Source: Tubulanus polymorphus
Lineage: Eukaryota; Nemertea; Palaeonemertea; Tubulaniformes; Tubulanidae
Reading direction: 5' to 3'
Assembly (NCBI RefSeq): GCF_964204645.1
Contig: NC_134031.1
Span: 3,207,001-3,271,000 of the forward strand
Length of the DNA stretch: 64,000 bases
The position numbers and the translations under genes were made by a program. How positions within the stretch are numbered: position 1 is the stretch's first letter; the number at the start of each line of letters is the position of its first letter. Below the pieces are notes generated by a model, which saw nothing but the letters and a program-made list of their open reading frames with translations, had not been told where the DNA came from and did not search any database. This document shows, in pieces, positions 38,476-51,300 of the stretch.

Positions 38476-38969
38476 AGTTATCAAATAGCTAAGATTTGGA
38501 ATCTTCCTTCTATCTAGAAAATGTTATTGTCGGTGGGCGAAATTACTTGAACACATTCCGATGTAATGATGCAATAAGTCTCTCATATCGCGACTATGAA
38601 TTGAACGATGTGATAACGCATACGGTGTCGTGTGAACGGATAAAAAATGTGCCATTCCAACAAGTGTCATCTCTCCTCTATCTCCCCGTATCCGTAAATT
38701 ATCCTCACGGCCATAAACAAGCCACGTTCGGCGCCGCTTTCATAGCAAGCAATCAGAATAGTTATACATTCCTGTGTGTGAATGTGCGGATGGATGGTTT
38801 TGATTATCAAAAGATAAAATCGTACACGACGTTGACCTGACTCGGGTCCCGCTGTTGAAATGACGCCGCTATTAATAGCGCGTTTCGAAGCGATGTAGCA
38901 AGGCCGTATCCCCGACCCTTCCGGCAACGTCCTCTATCCCTACTACAGTAACGATTTTTAGGTATCTGA

Positions 38970-39165
38970 TTTGAGTTTATTGACGCCTTGAATACCACGC
39001 TTGATATTGTCGGCGATGAATGATATAACATCAATGATATAATATCAGGAACAATGAAGCCGTTTCGAATTTCAATTTGAATAAATTGACAATTGTATTG
39101 AATTGACCGGCAACCAGTCTACCCTCAATATCAATGACGTAATGCACATCCACTTAGATTCTGAA
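38970..39165 (+). repeat. Element R1, copy 5 (truncated)
   Basis: It begins TTTATTGACGCCTTGAATACC and includes ATTGACCGGCAACCAGTC and ATATCAATGACGTAATGCAC. It stops after the first core, about 500 bp from copy 4 in the same orientation. Confidence 0.78.
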
Positions 39166-40554
39166 ATCTAGGAGTGCGGAATATTTAGATGATCTTTACA
39201 GAATTTTTTGTTTGAATCGAAGCACATAATCGCAAAATCCCGGTTCTGGTTTGAGTGAACAATCTTGCATCCAGCCAGAACCGGAAGGCGACTAATCGGA
39301 TTTGCCTTTCACTGGCTGCCTAATCCAATACGTTCTTTGGAAAGAACTGTTAAAGGCCAAGATCGTATTGTCCTTTTTTGTAGTTCTTTGCCGCTTTTTA
39401 CGTGGAAATGGTGCGAGTGTTCTTTTAGTTTTTTCTTTCTCGAGTGATGTTGCAATGTAGAGTTCCTATATGGCTTTTAATATGTATGCCCCGTCTTAAC
39501 CTGAATATCCGTATTGAAGTTGTAGAATTACTTCACGCTCTTACAGAAACCTTACGGCGAAGGTATTTGCATCGCCAACATTTCAATGGCTTTTGCTACA
39601 ATCTCAATCGGATAAAAAAGGCGTCGCTCCATTTTGAAAAAGACCACGTTTGATTCTGAACAGAGACTTCGCAAAATGACTTAATCTTTCATTTCAAAAA
39701 GAGTTTTATGGATTCAACTGTTCCATCTAAAGCTGTTCGGTTGATTATCATGAACTATAATGCAAAAACTAAACAGCTCACAGCTCACTCCTTTCCCATG
39801 GAATCTCATTTCACCTTTTAAGCTAGCCATTTTAAAAAGAACCACACGCAAAAGGTGTGCCCGTGCATTTTTGCCATGAATAATTTCGCTTCGTTTTTTT
39901 CCCACCGTACATAAAGCAATTATCGAGTGATAGCGATGCTCAGATTAAGGTCCTTCAGATTGCTAGTTGAGAGCAGTCATCCCGAGGATCCATTGACTTA
40001 ATATACGGCAAATTATCGATCTGGCGGCTATTTTTAGCGTTGTATTACGTTTATACCGGAGACATCAACCGTCGGCATCCCGTGCATCGCCGCCGATGCG
40101 TCGCACGGAGAATTCAAAATCCAATCAAATTAACAGTGAACATCCTGCCGTGTCGCACCACCAGCGTATTTAGTGATGACGAATTCGCCCATACTTTCTA
40201 CAATTGTATATAAACTCTGGACCGATTCTCGGTGCAAAAAAAAGGATGAAAGGTAGCGGGCAGGTCCAGGGGTGTCTCGCATTGAAGCGCTCAAAGAAAT
40301 CGGAAATGCCCTTCTTGAAGAATGGGAGAAAAAATCAAAACGACTCGGGAACCAAAATGGATGTTTCGCCAAAATTCCACTAGTTACAAATGTTCTACGG
40401 TTTTACCGTCAATTGGGGATGATTCCTATAAATGTGCCTTCTGAAAAAGTGTCATTTTTTCTGTGGTGAGGTAGTAAAAAATTGAACCCAAAATCTGCGG
40501 TTGGGGTCGTCGCTGGCGGTTGCAGAGAAATGCGTCGCAAGCAATCGCATTCCG

Positions 40555-40605
40555 TCGCAACGCGACTGTGGCAATCGAAGATCCGCTAGGGGCGCTACTA
40601 ATTTT
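40555..40605 (-). repeat. Element R4, partial copy
   Basis: GACTGTGGCAATCGAAGATC plus GGGGCGCTAC is the reverse orientation of the R4 core seen near 41.85, 43.44 and 45.95 kb. Confidence 0.5.
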
Positions 40606-41847
40606 AAGCGTACTGCGACCCTATTGAAAAATAGAATAATGCTATAGACCATCCTCGGTAAACAAGGAATCGTTCCCTGAGAAGGGGTAGAAATCAAATT
40701 GCGTGTAGAAATTGTTATTCCGATGGCATTCTGCCAATACAATTAGGTCATGGTGTACAATTAGGTCATTCGAGTTAAAGATGGTTACCAAGCAGCTCGT
40801 TGCTTCTCAGCACCTTTGAATAGTTGATTTTATTGTAACTCGTCCAGTTTTTTATTTCTGGATTTCCGTTTGAATATTTCAAGTCGACTAATACCGTGTA
40901 ATACAGGGGACGACTATCAATCATAGCAGATTTCATCGTCGAGTCGAAGTTGAATTTTATCAGATCAGTCAACTCAACTAAAAGCTTGTTCTGCGTTGAG
41001 CGATAACGGAAATTCAACATGTAATTGATATTTCTGCGGACATGTCGTTAAAGGCAAAACGACACGCGGATGTTGATGTCAATAAACGTATTGTCGACTC
41101 AGATTGCGACGCGGACCTTTATCTAATCACCGCTGGAAAACAGGTGAATTGGGCTTCATTTACATCGTTTCCGTCAGAAGGAATTGAACTTGACACTGAG
41201 TTTGCTTTTTCACGCAGTCTTCGTAGCTATGTGTACATAAACACCGACGAATCTGCGGCACCGGCGAGTTTTGGTTTATGGAATAACATGATGTAATCCA
41301 TAATCCATCATAACCTCACTACGCGCTGGATGTCCGCCATATTATATTCCTCGCTGCTACCAGAATGTATGGGAAGTCGAATTTTTTTCTTCACGATCCT
41401 ATCGACAAACACGACGTGGAACGGCGAGACGTTCGACTGATTGCAGCCTTCTCTTCTACAAGTCTCATTTTTTTCGACGAATCTATATTAAGCGTTGGAT
41501 TTTCATTTCGCGAATGTGCTTGGACTTTGAAAGACTTCGTCCCTCGCGTTTCGCTGCATTCTTTTTCTTAATTTCGCCACGAGATGGATCGCGTCGGGTA
41601 TTCGAGAAGCGAAACACCAACTATCCCGCTGGAGGCGTTTCGCGTGCTCACTCTTACACTTTCAATATCAATCAACTTTGAATCGAATATTTAGGTTTTT
41701 ATTATCACAAGACCTTCATAATATAGATTAGATTCAACTCTACTTACTGATATATAATTTTCATTCATAACTGATTTATTGGAGATAAAAGTTCATTAGA
41801 TTTTAACTGAAATGTAGCAGAAATTAATCGCGGAAGACCGAGTAACT

Positions 41848-41900
41848 ACTAGCGAACCTGGTGGATCCTCGATTGCCACAATATAGCGTCGGAGGTTCCC
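41848..41900 (+). repeat. Element R4, copy 2
   Basis: CTAGCGAACCTGGTGGATCC then TCGATTGCCACA. The core is shared with copies at 43.4, 45.95 (reverse) and 58.07 kb. Confidence 0.6.
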
Positions 41901-42013
41901 CATTGTGGAATACGTTCGATATTACGGGTTGCTACCCGCGCTGAGCGTAATTTATTTGCCGTAATACGAATATATCTTCCGCACGACTTCAGCCGACTAC
42001 TTACATTATACAA

Positions 42014-42060
42014 GAGTTCACGAGAGCATTGTTTACGTGCGGTAATCTCTCTTACTGAGA
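42014..42060 (-). CDS. Candidate small exon (about 46 nt)
   Basis: On the minus strand, acceptor TTCTCTCTCAG and donor AAT|GTAAGT enclose a sequence open in one frame (REITARKQCSRELLYN). Both splice signals are good, but size and isolation make it uncertain. Confidence 0.2.
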
Positions 42061-43187
42061 GAGAACAAGAAAAAGAAGAACATATACAGCCAACGACTTC
42101 TTTTAGTATATAACTGCCGATAATACACAGCACGATACAGAATTCTCCGATGCTGCGTCATTAAAGTTAATCTAGGCAAACATGTAATTCAGTCCGCCGA
42201 GGTAGTGTTACTGTTCAGCCCCGGGAATTTCATTAGGCTGATTATTCACGATTCTACACGCCGGCCGGTTTCGCTCTCATTTATTTTTGAGAAAGATTCG
42301 TGCGGCTTCGGTTTTACGTATTAGAATATCTAATGTATAATGTAGGATAAGATACCATTTTTATCGATTTACAAAAGCGACCGTGACCGCGATGGCGATT
42401 GAAATCTAAACCACAAATAGCACTATTCAAAAGCCTATTGCACAGACACAAACCCGAAACATGAAACAGAAAAGCTTCTAGGTTATATATAAACAAGAAA
42501 CACGGCCACACACTAACCAGTGTGCGGGAAACACTTCGAAGACCGTCGTGAGGTTAAATGAATAATCCAATAGGGTTAGTCTTCGGAAACCAAGATCCAG
42601 GATCATCGAAATCACCGCCATTTTGATGTGATGTAATTACTACTTTTTCCACCGCTAGTGGCGCTGTATGTTTGTTAGGTCATGCTGCGTAAAAAACGGC
42701 AACCTTTCCTACGACAAACTTTTGTTCCAACACCAAAAGTCATAAGGTGGGACTACGGTTCAGTTAATGTTTGCAAAATTCGAATCCGTTGAATGAAGCT
42801 TGCAGATAATCGAAGCTTTTTTTCGTGTTCAAACAACAGCGCGTTGATTAGATGAAGGGAAAGAGAGGAGACAATCCCAGTCATCGGTGTCGTCGGTTAT
42901 AATGGGACAAAATGAAGTCAAAATCAAACACGTTCGTTCGAACTTATTGACAGAATTCGCGGGCGAAATGAATCTCTATTGATTTCGATGTTCAGAATTC
43001 ACTGATTTTAATCTGTTTGGCGACGAGACTTCAATCAAAAATCGGCAACGCGAGCTGAGCTCATTATACAATGCGGGTATTTACTTTAAAGTCCATTATA
43101 CTGCGTCTCGGTGAGTGCGAGTCACTTTCACGCTGGATAATCAAATGAAATGCCTATTCGAAAGTTTTCTTTTTCAAACGCTCTGCA

Positions 43188-43275
43188 CTATGATGATCCC
43201 GTGCCATCAGCTATCGCGACAGATGGCTTAAGTTTCCATAGGACTTCTTGATCTAAATTCAGTTCATTTTCGATT
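43188..43275 (+). repeat. Element R6, copy 1
   Basis: CCCGTGCCATCAGCTATCGC and a CATAGGACTTCTTGAT segment match the copy at 52.86 kb at low identity. Confidence 0.4.
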
Positions 43276-43432
43276 AGATTTAATCTAGATTTAAGCCTCC
43301 CGCATGAGACATAAGGCAATTTCTGATAGACTTGGATTGTCTTAAGGGTGGGTTCATATATAGCGCGATTTCTATTCATCGTTCATTATTTAAATGCGTA
43401 GATAGGAAATCCGACAGCATTAACCAAATGCA

Positions 43433-43485
43433 CGCTAGCGAACCTGGTGGACGCGAGTGGAATCCTCGATTGCCACAGTCGATCG
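43433..43485 (+). repeat. Element R4, copy 3
   Basis: CTAGCGAACCTGGTGGACGC, then AATCCTCGATTGCCACAGTC, with a GGGCGCATTTG segment following. Confidence 0.6.
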
Positions 43486-43885
43486 TCTCATTTGGGCGCA
43501 TTTGCAGTAACATTACTTGGACATATCTTCCCAGCCTATACAATGTGAATTGTATAAAATCATTGTCAAATTAAGCATGTCTGCTATGGGCGATGAGCCC
43601 CTCGGTTCATAAGGCCGAAGGGTTCCTATATGCTAGTTTATATTCTATGGGACGAAAAATAAGACTCGATAGGCCTCGTATCATCAACCCATAAAGCCAC
43701 AGTACTCGTCTAAATGCGGTTTGTACAGGTCGCTCGTTCAAAGAAGCTTTATGTGACATATCAGGTGGTAATCCTTACGAGAAGCATTATAGTAACATTG
43801 ATTAAGCGTGGTGGACTTTTCCACGTGGAGTGATACGCATTCCCCGCAGCCTGTATCGCATATGTTCACTTTCTCGGAACAGTCA

Positions 43886-44125
43886 TTCCCTTTTCTTCTC
43901 TCTCTCTCTCTCCCTCTCTCCCTCTCTCCCTCTCTCCCTCTCTCCCTCTCTCCCTCTCTCCCTCTCTCCCTCTCTCCCTCTCTCCCTCTCTCCCTCTCTC
44001 CCTCTCTCCCTCTCTCCCTCTCTCCCTCTCTCCCTCTCTCCCTCTCTCCCTCTCTCCCTCTCTCCCTCTCTCCCTCTCTCCCTCTCTCCCTCTCTCCCTC
44101 CCTCCCTCCCTCCCTCTCTCTTCTC
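43886..44125. repeat. (TCTCTCCC)n octamer satellite, pure pyrimidine
   Basis: A short TC run and then about 25 tandem copies of an 8-bp unit give 240 bp with no purine on the plus strand. The Ser-Leu-Pro repeat frames across it are artefacts. Confidence 0.97.
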
Positions 44126-44129
44126 GCCG

Positions 44130-46870
44130 ACTGCCTTTTTCTTTACCCTCTCTTACGGTGCAATCATCAGTTCGGATGTTATGACGGCAATAAAGCGCTC
44201 ATACTCGAGTACCGGCGGCATTATCATAAGCGTTTTGAAAAGAGGGGAAATTAAGTATCCGATCGAGCAGAATACTTAATTACATTACAGCCGAATAGTG
44301 AAGGCAAGTTAATTCTCGTCTAGTGTATAAACGATGACCGTATGAGTTTCTGCCCAGTCACCATACTTAATTGCTACCGCAAACTTTGATTGATAAACAA
44401 TATCTCCTTCTAGTCTCTCCAAATACTGCCTTCAGTAAGACGAGGCATCGGACGCGAGCTTTTTTCGAAGACTATCGTATAACCAGAGGGGAGAATTCAT
44501 GAATAAATGTTTAGCAATCTGGCGTTTGTTCGATTTATTCGACGATTTAACGATATATACCGAAGCCGATTTCTAGAGTTCGTTCGTTGCTCGAAAATGA
44601 ATGGATTTTGCTCAGAATTCCGCACACCTGTTGAACCCGTGCCTTGCAGTTTGATCGCAGTCAGTAGAGCTAAGGAGAATGCTTTTTTCCCGATTGAGAG
44701 CAAGCCTATTAAAGACCAATCGTGTCTTCATTCGCAATAAATAGGTTTGGAATCTGCCTGAAGATATACATTCCTTTGTTATTCTTAGAAAGGAATATAT
44801 ATCGAAGATATAGTGTAGTTTGCAAATGTCGTAGTGTCAATGGATATGTCTAGACTAGTGCGACATTGGTTTACTTGCTCTTTCATTTGCGATGATTGAA
44901 AGAGGAAAATATGCAAGATGCCAAGAGTATTACGAAGATGGCCGCAGAGGCCGCGTAGACATGGGTTTGACATTGATACACAATAAAAATGCAAAAAAAA
45001 AATCCTGAGAAGCAAATGTCATTGTCTATTTACGCATGAATAACCAATGTATTTTACATTCTCCGCTTTCTTCGTAAAAACTCAAAAGCAAATGCCGCCT
45101 GACGCGATGTCGTTGTCTCTCCATACGGTAGTTGGTGGCCAACATCGAATAGCGCGAAACATTTCTCAGACCTTGATGTTCGTTTCGTGATCGAAGTTAA
45201 TTTACCAGTGGTGAACGTTGCGTTCGATGTTGATTGGATTGTTCGCGCTCTCATTACGTTATTTTCGAGCAATTGCGCCTGAAAAATATTTCGTTTCGCG
45301 AAGTTTATAACACCCGCGCGCGCGCTTATCATCACGATATGTTTCTGGGGACAAGTTCCTACGCGCACGGGGTGACCGCGCGTTTCGTGAGAAAACCTTA
45401 TTCTATCAACGGTTCCGGAATCGAGTCTGGAATTTCGTTTGAATTGCGTTTTAACATCCCGGGGTATCTTGTGCAATGAATACGTAAGTTATTCATCGAA
45501 GAACACCGCGACTCGGAGAGCTGTCATCGTGCCAGCTCTGGGGGAAAACGTTGAATGACATATTACGATGATAATGCAATTTCACGGATGTTCTTCTAGA
45601 ATGACATTGTCTTCGCTTACATCTCACAGACGGATAACCTTGCCATTCTATACGTACTTAAATACCGAGGTGAGCCTTAAGATAAAGGCGTGTGGGTCCA
45701 ATGACTGTTTAAACGCTTTGGAAAAAAGACTGGAGAATCCGGTGGCTTGGGGGCTGTGTCCATTTTGAAGGAGGGCTTAAGGCTTCAATTTCTACCCACT
45801 TGATAATATTGATTGGGCTGGGAAAAAAACAAGTGGTTTTGTGCCCAACTTGGCGGGGAAAAAATTCAGATTCTTCGTTGATGCAAAATTTAAAAAAAAA
45901 AACTTATCGTTGCTGCTCTAATAGGGCGCTCTAATGTGCTACTGTGGCAATCGAGGATTTGACGTATGGCAGGTGAGGATCCACCAGGTTCGCTAGTAGA
46001 TTGGTCGTTCGCATTCGATTTCTTCTACACCCAGTTCTTCTAAGATCCAGTTCAAATGAACTAATTTTGGCAACGGACGACCTACTGCTCGTCATGCCAT
46101 CTAGCTGGTTTTGCGGGTTCCCCATTACTGATGTATACTGCCGCCTCAACAATAGCTACCTCTGTATCATAGTTAATAACGTCCCATTCATCTGACCCAG
46201 GGGCGCTCTGTCATCTACCCTGGTTCGCGAGGAATGCGCAAAAAGCAGCAACAACGTCGAAAAATGTCGAAGAATGGTTCTTCGAGAGCAAATTGAATCT
46301 TCTACGAAAAAAAAGTGCCGTCTAATTCATCGTTTTGAAATTAGTTTCTCGCTAATCAGCGTACGAGTCGCGTGTTCGTCGCCGTATGCGGTCGATCTAC
46401 CCGAGCGTGAGAGACGAAACACTTTTCGAAATTTGAAAAATTAACGGATTTCGATTCGATGTACAACCGGAGGCTCGCGTCGAAAAGGTATGAACCGAAC
46501 GGGGCGTTAAATCCCCGCCGCCGCCAGCATTCAGAACCCGGCGACAATTTCTTATTAAGTCGCGATACCCGGTATGTTCTACCCATCATCGAAGTTCAAA
46601 CATTAAGTCGACATTGAAGTCTTCGAAGGTCACGTCGAAGATGCGTCTTAAAGCTCGTTATCCGGGAAGCACCGGGTCTCGTAGCTAAATGAGATTCATT
46701 AATTAAGCTGAATTTGCATGATAGCTGGTGAAGGTTTCGTCAATAAACCATGTTTATTATCCAGGCACTTTCCTCCGCTAAGTCGTATGTTGGATAATCT
46801 TCTATGTCATTTTACATGGAATCCGTTTTCGATGGGTGTTTTTATTTTCGTGATAATGTTTTAGGTATCT
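44130..46870. other. No gene seen
   Basis: Overlapping frames at 45054-45476 are open on both strands without splice support. A short CGCGCGCGC run occurs near 45314. Confidence 0.45.
45925..46003 (-). repeat. Element R4, copy 4
   Basis: Reverse orientation: CTACTGTGGCAATCGAGGAT, then GGATCCACCAGGTTCGCTAG. Confidence 0.6.
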
Positions 46871-46874
46871 TGCT

Positions 46875-47305
46875 CGACAGTTCATTGAAGCCTCGAAAAG
46901 TAACACGTTGCTTACTATTGTTGACAACACTATGATACCACTCACAAAATGATGACGCAACAGGCGAAATCTCCGGCTACAAGTGCATGTACCCGTACAG
47001 GTTCCTTTGCTCAATCTCTCTAATAAACGATATAATGTAGATTATATAGTATCAAGGATCAATAACGCTATGCAACCATTCTAGCCTCGATATACTGATG
47101 ACGTAGTGCAAATCCTCTCAAAGACAGTTATTGAAATATATAAATTAAAAATGAAAATAGAGTTATGAAATATGTTTAATTATAGAATAAGCGCCAAATA
47201 CCATACTTGTAATTGTTATGTTGAAACCTCAATATTGATGACGTAGCGCACATCGACTCCTAAAGCATACTATAGATCAAACACTATCATAACGGTTTTT
47301 ACGGC
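46875..47305 (+). repeat. Element R1, copy 6 (two cores)
   Basis: It has GCCTCGAAAAGTAACACGTTG at the left, cores TACTGATGACGTAGTGCAAA and TATTGATGACGTAGCGCACA, and the right end AACGGTTTTTACGGCGTC. It is similar in layout to copies 3 and 4. Confidence 0.8.
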
Positions 47306-47924
47306 GTCTGAAAAGCAATGAATGGGCTTGAAATGAACTGCTGCAAGTTCGCATGGAAAACACGTTTGAATATGAAACGCGCACTCGCACAGAAAATGTC
47401 GCAATGTCGAGCTTCGATCGTCATCCGAAGCGATGTTGAAATCAATATCGGATTTGTATGATTGATACAATATAGGAATGCAGCTTTCCCGGGAGTCAGA
47501 GTAGGAATTCGACGAAATATTTACAAATATGACGTCATAGATTCGAAAACAGGAAGCCGTCGCCTTTCGGCCAGTGACGCCAATCGCTGATACAAGGTCG
47601 AACGTGGACGAGGATTTACGATGTTCGGCTCGCAACACGTGTAATACTGATGCATTTCGCTTTTAATGTCTCCTTCGAGTCCGTCAACTTCAAAGTAACT
47701 GTCTACGGATCATAGAGGTATCTTAATGCCAGCGACTTTTACCTCGAAAGTAAGATCCGTTCAGGGAATTACGTCATGTACGTGAGTTGCGCAGCTCGCA
47801 ATAGCCGCGATCACACGAGCGTTTTTCGATCGATTTGCCTGGTACTAAATTTTAGCGCGGGTCAAATTATTCTGTGCGAATAATGTTGTAACTGGTTACA
47901 GAAGTGACTCATCTTACCTGCCAC

Positions 47925-48290
47925 AGCACCGTTTTGATAGCATTTTTAGTATCGAGTGAGTGGTTTAGGTGTGAGGGACTTGGGTCTGATCCGGGCCGGT
48001 TTGACTCGGGCCAAATCGTCTCCGTGTGAGCGCCGTCTCCTGTGGCTGGCGAACACTGATGAGTTTGGATCTGCAGATTGGATCTACAATAGAAGATTAA
48101 GTTTGACCAGCTTGCCGTCCGTAGCTTCCGGCGTTCTCGCAATAATAATTGGTACAGGGAGTGAAATTAGCTCGCCAGTGCCGCCGGTTCCCTGGGAAAA
48201 GTCTAATTGTCCATTTGGACGAGCGGCTTTAAACTGTGACTTATTTCCACCAACACTGTCCCTGTTACGGAAACGCTCTGATTACTTCAC
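47925..48290 (-). pseudogene. GC-rich block with long open frames on both strands
   Basis: The plus strand is open for 117 codons (47956-48309). One minus frame is open in two parts split by a single TAG at about 48084-48086: upstream it includes LDFSQGTGGTGELISLPVP and ATDGKLVKLNLLL, downstream ADPNSSVFASHRRRRSHGD to a TAA. A different minus frame runs to a strong donor CAG|GTAAGA at about 47924. Codon texture favours the minus strand. It is either an exon whose acceptor I cannot place, or a conserved element with one disabling stop. Confidence 0.25.
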
Positions 48291-48309
48291 ATCTACCGAG
48301 CCTTCATAG

Positions 48310-50005
48310 TTCAGCGCTCTGAATGCTATTTCAGGGGCATTTATCGAAAAGTCTCCGCCCTTATCAATTTACATAAAGCCACCTTATTAACAGCCAATAC
48401 GACCCGCGCGATATCTTCTTCAGAAATTGATTTTGAAAATCTTACGAAGAAATATCCCACCAAAAGCTAGGATTATATGCAATATGGTAAGTCCACTGAT
48501 AACGCCTGTTAAAAATAAATTTTCTCATTCACACAATGTGGACACCAAGGCGAATATTTTGAATTTCATTTTAGTGCTCTACTGACTAAATGGCGAGCGA
48601 TTGGTCAGCGTGATGAGCTGCGTCCTTGGAATCACTACATTGTTTACGATACGATCCTATCACAGAGATTACGATACGGCTTTTCAGCTTCGCGAATCTA
48701 TAGAAACAAAATTGTAAACGGATCGATTATCGAGAAAAAAAGAAGAAATTCAACTTTCGCTTTCGTGTGTCGCACGTTCGTGTTATCGGACACGCCAATC
48801 TTGCTGCTATTAATTATCGTCAGTTTACAACGAGGAAAACGTCATTTCCTTATTGACGTTCGACTTATATCAATAGACTTGTGTCTTACTGCGTACTGGG
48901 CAACGTATCCTCCAGGCAACGATTCATCATATTGTACCAGGGTCAGCGCAACGCGACGTTTACATAAAGCCGTGTAGTTCGTATGCGATGCTAATAGCGA
49001 GAATCGCGAAAAAGGAGTTTTACGCTGTCATGTATCGCCTTGAGCAATGAGTTAAGAGATATTTTTATGACACGCGTGGAGACTATATTTGCGAAAACAG
49101 ACTCTTAATTTATAGACATATTATATCATTGCGTATCATATACTATATATAATCATTAGGCCTGCAAGATCATCTGCGCGCCTTATTCTCGAGCAACCTT
49201 TCCACGAAACGGCCTTGATAGATGGGAGTTTGTGGTGAAGAAAAAACCCGTAGATATGAAGAAAAACTTAGAGGGTGGCGACTTTTCGGCTCAATATTCT
49301 CGACCCAAAGCCAGTTTCGCAAAAATAGCCCATAGTCGAAACGTCACTCTCATTGTTTTGGTTTTCAATTGAATTATAGTTCCCTGATCAATGGCAGTTT
49401 CTACCGATGCCGGAATCGTGATTGGGAAACAGGGTCTGAATTCACGAAGCGCCGGGAACCGCGACTTACTTTTGGGGCTACCTCGGTACGGGGTGCTTTG
49501 CGGGCAAGTTAGTGGGCAACCCAGAATTACGGGGACTTTTTTAAAACTTTTAACAAAAAAAGGTATTTTTCTCTGGTAGCTTTATCGATGTAAGTTAGGA
49601 TATGTTTCTTAGGTCTCTGCGTAGCGCCACTGATTCAGAATACTGAGAAATTTTAGCGTTTCGCGAAAAAAAATCAAGATGTCTACTTTGTAAAATCCAT
49701 TCGTCTCTCGCGAAGCCTTACAATATAGCAACGTTGATAGTAATAATAACAAACAAGCGTTTGAAAGGTTTGAAAAAAATCCGCGCCACATCTTCGCTAG
49801 TTACATTAACTGTAAGTCTACAACGCGTCGAACTGGAAGTAAACAAGCGGATCTAATGTTTATATGCCTATCTTGTCATGATAGATACCACGTATACCTA
49901 CCTGTATGTTTAAAACTGCATAATGCAGAAGTATATATTGTGCCACCTTTGCACAGGTAAGTAAACATACTTACCAAATCCATGCGCGCTGAACCTATGT
50001 ACACA
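48310..50005. other. Weak exon-like candidates only
   Basis: ATCTTCTTCAG to ATG|GTAAGT (48424-48486) is a 63-nt frame flanked by good splice signals but encoding an unconvincing peptide. A frame from 49380 to about 49485 (INGSFYRCRNRDWE region) ends at a GTACGG donor. Both are unproven. Confidence 0.35.
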
Positions 50006-50300
50006 TTACGTATCTAAGTATGACGCTAAGTTATAGGATGCAGTTTTTATTGTAACTGGAGATAACTCAGTTGTTTTGCACGGATGCTGAACAGAAGATT
50101 TTCTACTCGGTAAAAACGGAGGGTGATTTCGCGCAGACGAGACGAGCGGGGAAGAGCGGTTGATGTCTTCTTCATCGGGACCAGGAGTCATTCGTCGCTC
50201 AGGCCTCGCAGCCGACTCAGGTCGGAGGCGGGAAACTGACGTGTCCCTCAAATCTCTCCCACTCCCCGACCCAACTCACTCGCTACGATTTCTTTTTAAT
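50006..50300 (-). CDS. Candidate Arg/Ser/Pro-rich exon
   Basis: The minus strand is open for about 95 codons through a GC-rich block. The product is disordered (RRMTPGPDEEDINRSSPLV, then PPFLPSRKSS). It includes an ATG at 50190 but has no clear acceptor or donor. It could be an exon of an undetected gene or a chance frame. Confidence 0.2.
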
Positions 50301-51104
50301 GATAACATGATTAATGATTTGTACGATTTCGTGCAGGCTACAACTGCAGGCTTTTTAGAAGTCATAAAATGACATATTCGACTGATATAGTTTATGTGCT
50401 CAGTAGCACAAACATGGCTACCATTCAAAATCTGTCTAGCCGGTTCAAAAAACGTATCGTTTAAAAATGTCCGGACTTTCGGTTTTCTCGTCAAAATTAG
50501 ATCGTCTCTAATGAACTTTTGCTCATGCCAATTATCTATTTTGATACGCTGTAAAGTACACATTGAAAATGAGAAAGCTTTGATGCTCATCATGGTTTTA
50601 TAACCCTTTTAGATATTCGTCGACTGCGTGGGGTTTTGTTCCTTCGTGGCAATAAAACGAAGCAATGCTAAATATTTCCTTATACTGACGCAGTGATATC
50701 TGCGGTGATGTATACGTAATGTAGACGTCGGTTTTCGGTCGGGTATTTTTACGTAGTTCTTATTTCCCTCGACGCATCGACTATTCATTCGCCTAGACAG
50801 GTGATTGATGTAATTGGACGCTCGTATCATTTTATGCTACAGCCATTGATGTCGTAAGTGAAAGATAATTCACTGGAAATGGGCGAAAAGACTGGCAACC
50901 ACAGCGCTACCAGGATAAACATGTTGCATTGCGCAACGTTCTCGTATCTACGGGTCCGTCGAAGGTTCAGAGGGTTCGAACGAACCCTCCCGTGATAACG
51001 TTTAGTTCCGCTAATTTCTAATTCAAATAGAAATATCAAGCAGAGACTCTAGATTTACAACTAATGCACTATTTCTGCATTGAACATTCACTCACAATAA
51101 CGTC

Positions 51105-51300
51105 ATCCCTGGGATTCGAACCTGGTGGTCGAGACTATGCCGCCATACGAATCCCTGTCCTGGTAGATCCATTTTCCCTCGGCGGGGATTCTCTCTAGCG
51201 GCATCCCTAAAGACTCTGCACCGGCACGAAAACCTGCCTGATTACCCCGAGTCCCCGAGTAACGCTTAATCAGGTTCGAATCCCTGTCGAGTGAGGATAC
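51105..51300. repeat. Element R2-related inverted pair
   Basis: GGGATTCGAACCTGGTGG near 51112 (minus-oriented B box) faces CAGGTTCGAATCCCTGTCGA near 51265 (plus-oriented), with GTGAGGATACC at the right end. It looks like an arm-to-arm remnant of R2. Confidence 0.5.

Larger units (their letters stand above)
37040..40550. other. Repeat-bearing, no gene seen
   Basis: R1 copies 4 and 5 flank a 114-codon plus frame (38496-38840) of unknown nature. The remainder is AT-rich. Confidence 0.45.

Noticed and set aside
38496-38840. 114-codon plus frame between two R1 copies
   Set aside because: Considered as an element-encoded protein, but neither the other R1 copies nor known families support it.
43808-44279. 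Ser-Leu-Pro repeat proteins of about 148 aa
   Set aside because: They are translations of the TCTCTCCC array with no start context or splice signals that I can support.
45054-45476. 140-codon minus frame
   Set aside because: It overlaps an open plus frame, has no recognisable domain and no clear exon boundaries.
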